A stretch of DNA of 27,382 nt from Burkholderiales bacterium UBA1834. Its GTDB lineage: Bacteria; Pseudomonadota; Gammaproteobacteria; Burkholderiales; Burkholderiaceae_C. Under the pieces are notes generated by a model, which ran no database searches, was not told the DNA's origin, and was given only the letters and a program-made list of their open reading frames with translations. Made by a program: the position numbers and the translations under genes. Location of the stretch: contig DDJC01000091.1 in assembly GCA_002339015.1 (NCBI GenBank), forward strand, positions 341 through 27,722, in the 5' to 3' direction. Below, piece by piece: positions 7,600 through 16,334 of the stretch. Every line of letters starts with the position of its first letter. Position 1 is the first letter of the stretch.

Positions 7600-8606
7600 A
7601 CGCCGATATTCTGAAAAGAGTAGTACGAGCCATTGCCGATGGTTCGCAATCCGACTTGGACCGGCTTGCTGGCAAGATCGTCGAAGCAGAACGCAAGACA
7701 GGCCACGTCAGACTGGCTGAGCAGCTGGAGGCTATCCTCAAGCAGCCCAAGACAAGACGTGCACCGCCGTCGCCGACTCCCTCGGCTGACATTGAGCGCA
7801 CGCTGAAAGAGCTGCCCATGAGCCGGCGTCACGGAGAGACGCTGGCCACGCTCATTCCGCACGACCAGTTGGAACACCACATGGTGCTGCCCGAAGCAGT
7901 AGAGCAGCGCTTCGCCCGCATCGAAGCCGAGTACGCGGCACGTGACCGGCTGCGTACCTTCGGGCTCAAGCCCCGCAAGACTGTGTTGCTTTACGGGCCA
8001 CCGGGCTGCGGCAAATCGCTGGGCGCTAAGCGGTTGGCATGGAATACTGGCTTGCCACTGATGAAAGTGCGCTTCGATGTGCTGATCTCGTCTTTTTTCG
8101 GCGAGTCAGCCCAGAACCTGCGATCCATCTTCAGCAGCGCCCGCGAGAAGCCCTGCGTGCTGCTGCTCGACGAATGCGACTTTATTGCCCGGTCACGCAC
8201 GGCCTCCAAAGACATCGGCGAAGTCTCTCGCATCGTCAACTCCTTGCTGCAACTGATGGAGGAATACGACGCGCCGGGCCTACTGGTCGCGACGACGAAT
8301 CTGGAGTCCGCATTGGACCCGGCGCTGTTCAGACGCTTTGACGATGTCTTCGCCATCCCGCTGCCTGGGAAAGCAGAGATCGAGAAATTGCTGAAGTTGA
8401 CGCTCTCCAGCGTGCGGATGGAGAAACCTATCGACTGGGATACCCTGGTTGCCAAACTCGAAGGATCGTCGGCCGCGATGGTCGTGAAGGCCGCCCAGGA
8501 CGCCGCCAAAGCTGCCGTGCTGGCCGGCCACCCCTCCCTGTCGCAAGACAAGCTGTTTAGGGCCATCGACGAGCTTCAGCGGCACGACGCAGCGCAGAAA
8601 GCCTAG
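7596..8606 (+). CDS. ietA: AAA-family ATPase, IetA-like (partner of a subtilisin-like protease)
   Basis: This is a 336-residue cytoplasmic AAA+ ATPase of the FtsH/SpoVK-like type. After a helical, Pro-interrupted N-terminal region (1-95) comes the ATPase core: Walker A GPPGCGKS (134-141), Walker B VLLLDE (188-193), sensor 1 TTN (233-235) and the Arg-finger pair in LFRRFDD (246-247), then the small helical lid. The ATG at 7596 has AAAGGTGA 6-8 bases upstream. The stop lies 2 bp before the protease ATG, so the two are tightly coupled. In the Agrobacterium IetAS pair as I recall it, the ATPase is the antitoxin that restrains the protease. I infer the same relation here from gene order and domain types. 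Without a database search the family assignment is probable, not certain. Confidence 0.85.
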   Translation: MNADILKRVVRAIADGSQSDLDRLAGKIVEAERKTGHVRLAEQLEAILKQPKTRRAPPSPTPSADIERTLKELPMSRRHGETLATLIPHDQLEHHMVLPEAVEQRFARIEAEYAARDRLRTFGLKPRKTVLLYGPPGCGKSLGAKRLAWNTGLPLMKVRFDVLISSFFGESAQNLRSIFSSAREKPCVLLLDECDFIARSRTASKDIGEVSRIVNSLLQLMEEYDAPGLLVATTNLESALDPALFRRFDDVFAIPLPGKAEIEKLLKLTLSSVRMEKPIDWDTLVAKLEGSSAAMVVKAAQDAAKAAVLAGHPSLSQDKLFRAIDELQRHDAAQKA

Positions 8607-8608
8607 CC

Positions 8609-11308
8609 ATGCCGGGTGCGCACAACTTTGAACACCTGCCACTGCTGCTGCGCTATCAAGGCAAAGCGCGCCTGCGCGGAGGCGGCGATCCGTCGCCGCA
8701 AACGCTCGCCAATAAGGGAGCGCAACGCCAAGCGCACAGCGTCGCCCTGGACACGGCGGCGCAGGCGCTCAGTCAGAACTGGCAGGCCCGCAAGGCGCAG
8801 CGACAGGCGGCAGGGCTGGCCTTGCCCGACCTCCCGGCGGGCATTCCCATCCTGCTGCAGATCGACACCGGCCTCGACCTAGACGCGCTGCGCGCCAAGT
8901 TCGAATTCGAAATCGTGGCGGAACAGGAAGACGGCTATGTGATCGTGGCGTCTGAGGACATTCAGCTGACGGCGTTCCGCAACATGGCCCAGGGATTTGC
9001 TGTCACCATGCACGGCTCGGCGACCATCGCCGAGGTCCACACGCTGTTCGACGATCCCAACCAGACAGACCGGCTGGGCCGCATCCTTTCCGATCAGCTG
9101 ATGGCTTTGTGGGGCTACATCGACGAAGACCAGCTCTACATCGTTGACGTTGGCATCGCCTGTGCCGGCACGCAGGAAATTCCGCCGCGCCCGGTGCGAG
9201 GCAAGCGCGCGACTGACGCCCAGTGGGCGGCCAAGGAGTACGAATGGTCTGAGCGGCGGGCCAGTGCGTACAACGAGTGGGACGACATCAAGATCGAGCG
9301 CGAGACTTCCATCCAGAAGTTCACAGAGTTCTACCAAGCCGAAATCCTGCACATGCGGGATAGCGCCGACTTCGACGCGGGCGTCTTGCCGGACAGCTTT
9401 ACGGTTCGGCTGAAAATCTCGGGCAAGGGGCTGAAGGACTTCGTCCTGAACTATCCCTACATCTTCGAAGTCGTCGAACCGGAAGATATCGCGCTGCCCC
9501 AGCACCAGAGCCAGCAAGGCGTGCAAGCGGCAACCGCCGTCGCGCCGGTCGCACTCGCCGCTGATGCGCCCGCCGTCTGCGTCATCGACAGCGGCATCCA
9601 AGAAGCGCACGTCATGCTCCAGCCGGGCATCGACCAAGCCACTTCGCATTGCTTTCTGCCGGGCCAAGCCGCGACGGCCATCGCCGATGAAGTCGCGCCA
9701 GGTGGCCACGGCACGCGCGTCGCTGGGGCAGTGCTTTATGGCGAAGAAGTTCCGGCTGACGGCACGCCGCAATTGCCGTTCTGGATTCAGAACGCTCGCG
9801 TGCTCGACGCTCAGAACGCGATGCCGGTCGAGTTGTTCCCACCCGAGGCGCTGCGAAAGGCGGTAGAACGCTTCAACGATAGCCCGCGCCAGACCCGCAT
9901 CTTCAACCATTCAATCAACGCGCGCAGCTACTGTCGCACGCGCTACATGTCGTCGTGGGCGGCGGAGATTGACCAGTTGTGCAATGAACGGGATGTGCTC
10001 ATCGTGCAAAGCGCCGGCAACCTGCCGCTGCAAGGCACGCCGCCATTCCTGGGCATCGCCGACCATCTGACCGCCGGCCGCGACTACCCGGCTTACCTGG
10101 TGGAAAGCTCAGCGCGCATCGCTAACCCAGGTCAAAGCCTGCAGGCCTTGACCGTTGGCTCAATCGCCTATGACGTGGCAGAGCAAGGCTCATGGCGCAC
10201 CTTCGCCACGCAGCCTGCAGGTCCGTCTGCATTCTCTCGGACGGGCCCCGGCATCTGGAACGTCATCAAACCTGAAGTTGTTGAGTATGGCGGCGATGCC
10301 GCACGCACAAACAGCGCGCCCCCTGACCTACAGGCCGGCGGCGTCATCCCTGCCGCTTGCCCCAATCTCGTCCGCTCGACGCTGCATGGTCCCGGACCCG
10401 CAGCGGACCGTGACACTGCAGGCACCTCTTTTGCTGCACCCAAGGTCGCGCGTATTGCAGCCCAAGTGCAGCGTGTCTTGCCCGCTGAGCCGGCGCTGCT
10501 ATACCGCGCACTCGTCGTGCAATCGGCACAGTGGCCGGCTTGGGCAGAAGACCTGCTGAGACGTTTGCGCAATCCGCCGCCCGGCATGACGCCACCGGAG
10601 AAGCAGGCCCTATTCGCCTCGGCGTCCACTGCTTTCCGTAGCTTGGGTTTCGGTATACCGGATGCGGCACGAGCCACTACCAATACCGACCATCGAACGA
10701 CGCTCATCACGAGCGGGGAAACCAGAATACACGCCGGGGAGTGTCACATCTTTCAAGTGCCCATCCCCGCCGCGCTGCGTCAGCAGGCCGATGAATTCGA
10801 CATCCGTATTGACGTGACCTTGTCCTACGTCGCCCAGCCGCGGCGCACGCGCCGCAACCTGCGCCGGTATCTCTCAACCTGGGTCGATTGGAAAGCCAGC
10901 AGGCTGGGCGAGGGGCTGCATGATTTCCGAGTGCGCGCCATGAAAGATGCGGCGAATGGCGAAACGCCGCTGCCAGGCACCACACTGCCCTGGGTGCTGC
11001 ATGACAAGCCACAGGACGGCCTGATCCACGACTTCAAGCGCAACAGCGGGACAGTACAGAAGGACTGGGCGGTCGTCCGGTCGAACAGCCTTCCCGACCA
11101 CTTCTGCATCGCTGTGGTCGGCCATCAGGGTTGGAGTCATGACCCGGACTCGACGGCGCGCTATGTGCTCGCGGTGACCTTTGAAGTCTTGGGCGGCGAA
11201 ATCACGATCTACGAACCGCTGCGCGCAGCGATCGCCGAACTTCAGGCCCAGACCGAAGCCGAGATTGAGGGCAACGAGGTCGAAGTGGAAGTCGAAGCGA
11301 CTGAGTGA
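8609..11308 (+). CDS. ietS: S8 (subtilisin-like) serine protease, IetS-like
   Basis: This is an 899-residue protease with a complete triad: Asp327 in VCVIDSGI, His367 in GGHGTRVAG and Ser607 in AGTSFAAPKVA, with the oxyanion Asn471 in QSAGN. It has no signal peptide, so it should act in the cytoplasm. About 300 residues precede the catalytic domain, including a beta-strand-rich segment near 75-135 and a helical, charged part near 200-255. These probably hold a regulatory or ATPase-binding domain. About 250 residues follow, ending in an acidic tail (Glu/Val-rich, 880-899). The start is 2 bp after the ATPase stop. A cytoplasmic subtilase beside an AAA ATPase matches the IetA/IetS toxin-antitoxin and defence module, in which the protease is the toxic effector. 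The target is unknown. Confidence 0.88.
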   Translation: MPGAHNFEHLPLLLRYQGKARLRGGGDPSPQTLANKGAQRQAHSVALDTAAQALSQNWQARKAQRQAAGLALPDLPAGIPILLQIDTGLDLDALRAKFEFEIVAEQEDGYVIVASEDIQLTAFRNMAQGFAVTMHGSATIAEVHTLFDDPNQTDRLGRILSDQLMALWGYIDEDQLYIVDVGIACAGTQEIPPRPVRGKRATDAQWAAKEYEWSERRASAYNEWDDIKIERETSIQKFTEFYQAEILHMRDSADFDAGVLPDSFTVRLKISGKGLKDFVLNYPYIFEVVEPEDIALPQHQSQQGVQAATAVAPVALAADAPAVCVIDSGIQEAHVMLQPGIDQATSHCFLPGQAATAIADEVAPGGHGTRVAGAVLYGEEVPADGTPQLPFWIQNARVLDAQNAMPVELFPPEALRKAVERFNDSPRQTRIFNHSINARSYCRTRYMSSWAAEIDQLCNERDVLIVQSAGNLPLQGTPPFLGIADHLTAGRDYPAYLVESSARIANPGQSLQALTVGSIAYDVAEQGSWRTFATQPAGPSAFSRTGPGIWNVIKPEVVEYGGDAARTNSAPPDLQAGGVIPAACPNLVRSTLHGPGPAADRDTAGTSFAAPKVARIAAQVQRVLPAEPALLYRALVVQSAQWPAWAEDLLRRLRNPPPGMTPPEKQALFASASTAFRSLGFGIPDAARATTNTDHRTTLITSGETRIHAGECHIFQVPIPAALRQQADEFDIRIDVTLSYVAQPRRTRRNLRRYLSTWVDWKASRLGEGLHDFRVRAMKDAANGETPLPGTTLPWVLHDKPQDGLIHDFKRNSGTVQKDWAVVRSNSLPDHFCIAVVGHQGWSHDPDSTARYVLAVTFEVLGGEITIYEPLRAAIAELQAQTEAEIEGNEVEVEVEATE

Positions 11309-11341
11309 CGCGCGCGTACCGAATCAAAATGGGAGACAGAG

Positions 11342-13861
11342 ATGGTTGACTTCAAAAAGCGACTGGCCGGCAAAAAGGCTGAACGCCCGACCGATCCGGT
11401 CAAGCTGTATGACACCTTGGATCGTGCGCACGACAAGGGACCGCTGCGGCCCGCCCAGGCGGCAGTGCTGAAGGATTGGTTTGCTAGCCATCGAGAGCAG
11501 CAGGACGTGATCGTCAAGCTACACACGGGGCAGGGCAAGACCCTGATCGGCCTACTGATGCTGCAGTCCCAGCTCAACAACGGCAAAGGGCCGGCCGTAT
11601 ATCTTTGTCCGGACAATTTTCTGATCGAACAGACGATCGAGCAGGCCAAGCAGTTCGGAATCCCCACCTGCCAGGCCAACCCCGAGTTGCCCGACGACTT
11701 CTTGAACAGTGACAAGATTTTGATCACGTCAGTCCAGAAGCTGTTCAATGGCCTCACCAAGTTCGGGCTGCACCACAAGTCCATCGCCGTGGGCACCCTG
11801 CTGATGGATGACGCACACGCCTGCGCCGATACGATTCGCGAAGCCTGCCGAATTCGTATCCCAAAGGATGAACCGGCCTACGACGCCATCAAGACGCTCT
11901 TCACGACCGACCTGGAACAACAAGGCGTCGGGACATTTGCAGACATCAGCAACGGCAAACGCGACTCACTTCTGCAAGTACCTTACTGGGCGTGGATTGA
12001 GCGCGCAGCCGATGTGGCCAACATCCTCGCCTCCCACACGGAGCGCAAGTCTGTCAAGTTTGCTTGGCCGCTCCTAAAGGACATCCTCGAATCCTGTCAG
12101 TGTGTCGTGTCCGGCTTGGCCATCGAAATTGAGCCGCGTATTCCACCGCTGGCAGCCTTTGGCAGCTACGAAGATGCGGCACACCGCGTCTTCATGTCGG
12201 CCACGGTGACCGACGACGCATTCCTGATTAAGGGCCTTCAGCTCAAGCCGGAAACCATCCTTCACCCGCTCACTTACGCTAAAGAAAGCTGGTCGGGAGA
12301 GAAAATGGTCCTGCTACCCTCGCTGATCCATGAAGAGCTTGATCGCGAGCGAATCGTGAAGGGCTACGCCGCGCCGAAGTCCAAACGCCAGTTCGGCGTG
12401 GTTGCTCTTGCAACGGCCTTCGCGAGAGTGAAGGACTGGGAGTCCTACGGTGCCACCGTCGCGGACAAGGACTCCGTCAGCGACGTAATTGAGAAGCTGC
12501 GCAAAGGCGAATACGAAAACACCGTCGTCCTCGTCAACCGCTACGACGGGATCGACCTACCGGACGACACCTGCCGCATCTTGGTATTCGACGGCAAGCC
12601 GTATTCGGAAAGCCTGATCGATCTCCATGAAGAGGCATGCCGGCCCGACAGCGTGGCCACGTTGATGCGTACCGTGCGCACGGTCGAACAGGGTATGGGT
12701 CGCAGCGTCCGCGGCGAGAAGGACTACTCAGTCGTCGTCATCATCGGCGCCGACCTGACTCGACTCGTTCGCGACAAAGCGTCGCGCACCTTTCTTTCGT
12801 CGCAGATGTCCAGGCAGATCGAGATTGGCCTGGAGATCGCTGGGATGGCGAAGCAGGACATCGAAAGCGGCGATACGCCGGCGGATGCCTTCAATGCACT
12901 GGTTCGCCAATGTCTTAGCCGCGATGAAGATTGGAAGGCCTTCTACGTCGAGCAGATGGAGAAGGTAAAACCGTCCGGCGCCAACGAAAAAGTCCTGCGC
13001 ATGTATGCGGCGGAGTTGGCGGCGGAAAAGACTTATCTCGATGGCGACTACGCCAGCGCAGCCGACATGCTACAGAAGGCCTTGGACAAGAAACAGGTCG
13101 ATAAGCAGGACCAGGGCTGGTATCTGCAGGAAATCGCGCGCTATCAATACAGGGGCAATCGCATCGAATCTCGGCGCCTGCAGCTCGCTGCCCACAAGGT
13201 AAACCGCCTTCTCTTGAAGCCACCGGAGGGCGTGACCGTCGCCAAGTTGACGGTGGTGAGCCAAGGCCGCATCGAGCGCATCGCCGCATGGGTTGCGAAA
13301 TTCGACAGCTACGAGCAGCTTGACATTGCCGTATCCGAAATCCTTGGCCGCATCGCGTTCGGCGTTAAGGCCGATAAATTTGAACAAGCCCTGGATGAGA
13401 TCAGCCGGGCTATAGGCTTTGCGGGCGAGCGTCCCGACAAAGAGTGGAAGGAAGGCCCCGATAACCTTTGGGCACTCGACGACTCGCAATACATTTTGTG
13501 GGAGTGCAAGGACGAGGTCGAGATCAATAGGTCGGAGATCAACAAGCGCGAAGCCGAGCAAATGAATCGGTCCAGCGCCTGGTTTACAAAACACTACCCA
13601 GGCATGCAAGTCAAGCGCATCCTCATCCATCCAACCCACAACGTCGCCAGCGCGGCGTCGTTTACCCATGATGTGGAGGTGATGCGCGAGCAGGAGCTGA
13701 AGCAGTTCGTCAAGCGGCTGCGAGACTTTTTCAAGAGCTTCGAATCGCTGAATTTCCGCGACCTGTCCGTCGCGCACATCCAGAAGCTCGTCAACCAGCA
13801 TGGCCTCGATGTGCATTCACTGCTGACCCAGTCAACCAAGAAGCTGAGGAATCTGAAATAG
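11342..13861 (+). CDS. Superfamily 2 helicase (XPD/DinG-like) fused to a PD-(D/E)xK nuclease-like domain
   Basis: This 839-residue protein has an N-terminal helicase: LRPAQ (35-39, Q-motif-like), Walker A HTGQGKT (61-67), motif II DDAH (156-159, a variant of DEAH), SAT (286-288), a second RecA lobe with VVLVNRYDGIDLPDD, and motif VI QGMGRSVRG (450-458). The middle (about 555-620) looks like a pair of TPR-type helices. The C-terminal region carries GPDNLW (Asp707), LWECKDE (Glu721, Lys723) and EAEQMNRSSAWF (Gln740), the spacing of a PD-(D/E)xK nuclease core. GGGAGACAGAG precedes the ATG, 33 bp after the protease gene, so it belongs to the same operon. I infer a DNA-acting sensor or effector that works with the ATPase/protease pair. 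The exact family is not recognised. Confidence 0.85.
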   Translation: MVDFKKRLAGKKAERPTDPVKLYDTLDRAHDKGPLRPAQAAVLKDWFASHREQQDVIVKLHTGQGKTLIGLLMLQSQLNNGKGPAVYLCPDNFLIEQTIEQAKQFGIPTCQANPELPDDFLNSDKILITSVQKLFNGLTKFGLHHKSIAVGTLLMDDAHACADTIREACRIRIPKDEPAYDAIKTLFTTDLEQQGVGTFADISNGKRDSLLQVPYWAWIERAADVANILASHTERKSVKFAWPLLKDILESCQCVVSGLAIEIEPRIPPLAAFGSYEDAAHRVFMSATVTDDAFLIKGLQLKPETILHPLTYAKESWSGEKMVLLPSLIHEELDRERIVKGYAAPKSKRQFGVVALATAFARVKDWESYGATVADKDSVSDVIEKLRKGEYENTVVLVNRYDGIDLPDDTCRILVFDGKPYSESLIDLHEEACRPDSVATLMRTVRTVEQGMGRSVRGEKDYSVVVIIGADLTRLVRDKASRTFLSSQMSRQIEIGLEIAGMAKQDIESGDTPADAFNALVRQCLSRDEDWKAFYVEQMEKVKPSGANEKVLRMYAAELAAEKTYLDGDYASAADMLQKALDKKQVDKQDQGWYLQEIARYQYRGNRIESRRLQLAAHKVNRLLLKPPEGVTVAKLTVVSQGRIERIAAWVAKFDSYEQLDIAVSEILGRIAFGVKADKFEQALDEISRAIGFAGERPDKEWKEGPDNLWALDDSQYILWECKDEVEINRSEINKREAEQMNRSSAWFTKHYPGMQVKRILIHPTHNVASAASFTHDVEVMREQELKQFVKRLRDFFKSFESLNFRDLSVAHIQKLVNQHGLDVHSLLTQSTKKLRNLK

Positions 13862-14240
13862 CCTCGGGGCACTCGGTTAGCGCCATTGGGAAGAGCCGTG
13901 GGGTGTCGACGTCCAAGGCGGCGTGGACGGCCACGCCCCTAGTCGACGACAGCTATCGATCAAAGCCGACGCTCAGCGTCCGTGGCTGAGTGTCGACTTG
14001 CAGCCTGAAGTGGTCATCCCCCTGAAATGCATGAAGGGGCCGCTTCTGGCCAGTTAGAGCCGTTCGGCGCCGAGCCTTGGAGCAACCAGCCGTCGCTTGC
14101 ACTGCGGATTGTCGTGGTGCCGCCGGACACCGGAAAGCCAAGAACGCATCCATCCTGCAATGGCAGGCGATGGTGCTTGTCCACACGCCCTTGAGGCGAG
14201 CAGTGGTCCGCGTGAAACCTGTCTGCGACTTCCGGCGCTC
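13862..14240. other. Non-coding junction at the right end of the accessory cassette
   Basis: There is no credible gene in these 379 bases. Two perfect inverted repeats are seen: GGCGTGG-ACGG-CCACGCC (13920-13937) and GACGCT-C-AGCGTC (13968-13980). Neither is followed by a T-tract. The first may end transcription of the helicase gene with Rho. A 77-codon minus-strand ORF (13953-14186) has no recognisable domain and is not called. The stretch may be a relic of the event that placed the cassette here, but no target duplication or integrase supports this. Confidence 0.5.
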
Positions 14241-15569
14241 CTAGGGCTTCTGAAGCACGCTGGCCGCCAACGCCCCCGCCAGCAATCGCGCAGACTTGGC
14301 GCTCACCCCCTTGCCCGTGATCGACAACGCCGGTGGATGCGCGAGCATCCGCGCAAACACATCCCGCACCTCTTCCGAGCGAATGTCGTCAATCAGCGCC
14401 GTTGTCTCGCCCAGCAGCGTCACGCCTCCACTGGCCCAGAGCTCCTCCACAGCCCGCTCCATCATGGCGAAAGGCCGCTCACTGGCGCGCACGCAGGACA
14501 CAGTCAATTGGTTCTTCGCCCGCTCCAGGTGCACCGGGTCGATGCTGGCCGTCTGGGCCTGCAGCAGCGCGCCCGTCGCCTGCACCAGGGCCTCGATCTT
14601 GTCCGGCGTGGTCACGGCATGCACCACGAAATTGAGCCAGTTGTCTCCGCTGTCCAGGTTGGCATCGGCCGTGTAGGCCAGGCCCAGCCGCTCCCGAACC
14701 GTGTCGACCAAAGGGGCCGACATGCCGCCGCCGAACAGATTGGCCGCGAGCGCAGCGGTCAGGCGCAAGCGCTGCGATGGCATGCCGTCCGGGCCCGTGG
14801 GCATCAGCGGATAGGCGATGTTCAGGAACACCTGCGACACCTGCGTGAAGCGCCGGGCCACGGCCTGGCCGGCATACGCTGCGGGCGCGGGGGGCTGCGA
14901 GCCGCCATTGTGGGCCGATGCAGGCATCGCCGTGAACAGATCCTCCGCAAGGCGCATCCAGGCGCCGACATCGAAGTGGCCGGCTGCCACGACGACCGTG
15001 TTGCCCGCCACGTAATGCTGCTGCACATGGCGAACCAGATCGTCGCGCGTGAAGCCCTCGATGTTGTCGACCGTGCCGATCACGGGCATGCCCATGGGAT
15101 GGGTGCCCCAGATGGCGCGGTCGAGCAGGTCGTTGGCGCTGTCGTCAGGGTCTTCGTCGTACTCGATGGCTTCCTGGCGGATCACCTCCAGCTCGCGCTG
15201 CAGTTCGGCCTCAGGGAAGGTGCCGTGCAGCACGATGTCGGCCGTCATGCCCAGCAGTTGCAGCGCGTGCTCTCCCAGCCCGGTCATGAAGTAGCCGGTG
15301 CTGTCCTTGCCGGTGTAGGCGTTGACATCCGCGCCCAGCCGCTCCGCATCGAGGTTGATCGCCTGCACCGAGCGCGTGGTGGTGCCCTTGAAGGCCATGT
15401 GCTCCAGGACATGGCTGATGCCGTTGGTGGCGGGTGTCTCGTCGCGAGAGCCCACGCGCAGGAACACGCCCACGCTGACGCTCCGCACGTGGGGCATGGG
15501 GAGGGCCAGCAGCCGGACACCGTTGGGCAGTGTGCGGAGGATTGGCCTGGTACCGATGTTTTGTTCCAT
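14241..15569 (-). CDS. M16-family zinc metallopeptidase (pitrilysin / mitochondrial processing peptidase type)
   Basis: This 442-residue peptidase has the inverted zinc motif HVLEH (53-57) and the third ligand Glu133 in RQEAIEYDED, 76 residues on, exactly as in active M16 proteases. The C-terminal half carries the structural motif NLFGGGMSAPLVDTVRERLGLAYT. It is a single-domain-pair protein the size of YmxG-type peptidases, and no signal peptide is visible, so it is probably cytoplasmic. ATG 15569 (MEQNIGTRPIL) is chosen because the fold starts right there. A GTG at 15617 would add 16 unlike residues. It lies 62 bp behind the TetR gene on the same strand and may be cotranscribed with it. Confidence 0.9.
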   Translation of the reverse strand: MEQNIGTRPILRTLPNGVRLLALPMPHVRSVSVGVFLRVGSRDETPATNGISHVLEHMAFKGTTTRSVQAINLDAERLGADVNAYTGKDSTGYFMTGLGEHALQLLGMTADIVLHGTFPEAELQRELEVIRQEAIEYDEDPDDSANDLLDRAIWGTHPMGMPVIGTVDNIEGFTRDDLVRHVQQHYVAGNTVVVAAGHFDVGAWMRLAEDLFTAMPASAHNGGSQPPAPAAYAGQAVARRFTQVSQVFLNIAYPLMPTGPDGMPSQRLRLTAALAANLFGGGMSAPLVDTVRERLGLAYTADANLDSGDNWLNFVVHAVTTPDKIEALVQATGALLQAQTASIDPVHLERAKNQLTVSCVRASERPFAMMERAVEELWASGGVTLLGETTALIDDIRSEEVRDVFARMLAHPPALSITGKGVSAKSARLLAGALAASVLQKP

Positions 15570-15631
15570 GCACCATTGTCGCTGCGGGTGCCCAGATGTG
15601 CCCGTGCCTTGCGCCACACCTTGCGCCGCAC

Positions 15632-16219
15632 TCAGTCCGTGTCGGTCAGCTTCTCGACAATGAGTTGGAGCGCCTTGAGCGCGGGCATCGATTCACGGCT
15701 GTACTGGGCATGCACGATGGCGCCATCCACAGCCGTGGACAAGGCCTCGGCAATCTTCTTTCGCCGCCCTGACGGCGGCAGCAGTGCTTCGATGGCATCG
15801 GTCATCTGCTGCTTGTGCTGACGGGTGGCCTCAACCACGGCAGGCATCACGGGCCCCATTTCCGTGACGCCGTTGAGAAACGCACAGCCGCGGAAATCAC
15901 CCAGCGCCTTGCCGCCGAACCATTCCTTCATCACCGGGATGAGGGCGTGTGCGCCTTTTGAGGTTTCGCCATGGCGCGCCAAGGCCTCTGTGAACCACCC
16001 CATCCACCGCTCGTGGCGAAGGGTCAGGTACGCCAGGATCAGGTCATTCTTGCTGGGAAAGTGCCTGTAGAAGGTCACCTTGGTCACGCCCGCATCGGCA
16101 ATGACACGGTCGATCCCGGTGGCACGAAGGCCGTCGGCATAGAAGAGGTCATGCGCTGTGCGCAGGATGCGTTCCCTGGCGGATGGGGGGCTGACGCTGG
16201 CATCGGTTTTCTTGTTCAT
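15632..16219 (-). CDS. TetR/AcrR-family transcriptional repressor
   Basis: This 195-residue regulator has an N-terminal DNA-binding domain: RILRTAHDLFYADGLRATGI followed by DRVIADAGVTKVTFYRHFPSK (about 18-57), with YRHFPSK the classical end of the TetR HTH. The C-terminal ligand-binding part (70-195) includes GCAFLNGVTEMGPVMPAVVE, typical of YxaF/LmrA-like members. ATG 16219 is chosen because the domain starts close behind it and because the upstream frame runs through the operators. It is divergent from the DUF1348 gene, and two matching palindromes lie between them, so it probably represses itself and that gene in response to an unknown small molecule. Confidence 0.93.
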   Translation of the reverse strand: MNKKTDASVSPPSARERILRTAHDLFYADGLRATGIDRVIADAGVTKVTFYRHFPSKNDLILAYLTLRHERWMGWFTEALARHGETSKGAHALIPVMKEWFGGKALGDFRGCAFLNGVTEMGPVMPAVVEATRQHKQQMTDAIEALLPPSGRRKKIAEALSTAVDGAIVHAQYSRESMPALKALQLIVEKLTDTD

Positions 16220-16229
16220 GGCAACACTA

Positions 16230-16245
16230 TAGACAGACTTGTCTA
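16230..16245. promoter_or_regulatory. TetR operator 1
   Basis: TAGACAGACTTGTCTA is a 16-bp palindrome, TAGACA-N4-TGTCTA. It lies 10 bp upstream of the TetR-family start codon and repeats the pattern of operator 2. Confidence 0.75.
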
Positions 16246-16267
16246 CTTGCGTCAGAATGCGCCCACG

Positions 16268-16283
16268 TAGACAGATCTGTCTA
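16268..16283. promoter_or_regulatory. TetR operator 2
   Basis: TAGACAGATCTGTCTA is a perfect palindrome, extended by one base pair on each side (GTAGACAGATCTGTCTAC). Its centre lies 38 bp from that of operator 1, so the two dimers would sit on nearly the same face of the helix over the divergent promoters. Confidence 0.78.
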
Positions 16284-16334
16284 CATGCCGCTGGTCTGCG
16301 GTACCTCATGACCATCACCCTGAAGGACACCGCC

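Noticed and set aside
13953..14186. A 77-codon minus-strand ORF
   Set aside because: No domain, no ribosome-binding site and overlap with palindromic intergenic sequence.
14097..15821. A 574-codon plus-strand frame
   Set aside because: It is antisense to the M16 peptidase, is His/Arg/Gly-rich and has no domain, as expected from the reverse of high-GC coding DNA.
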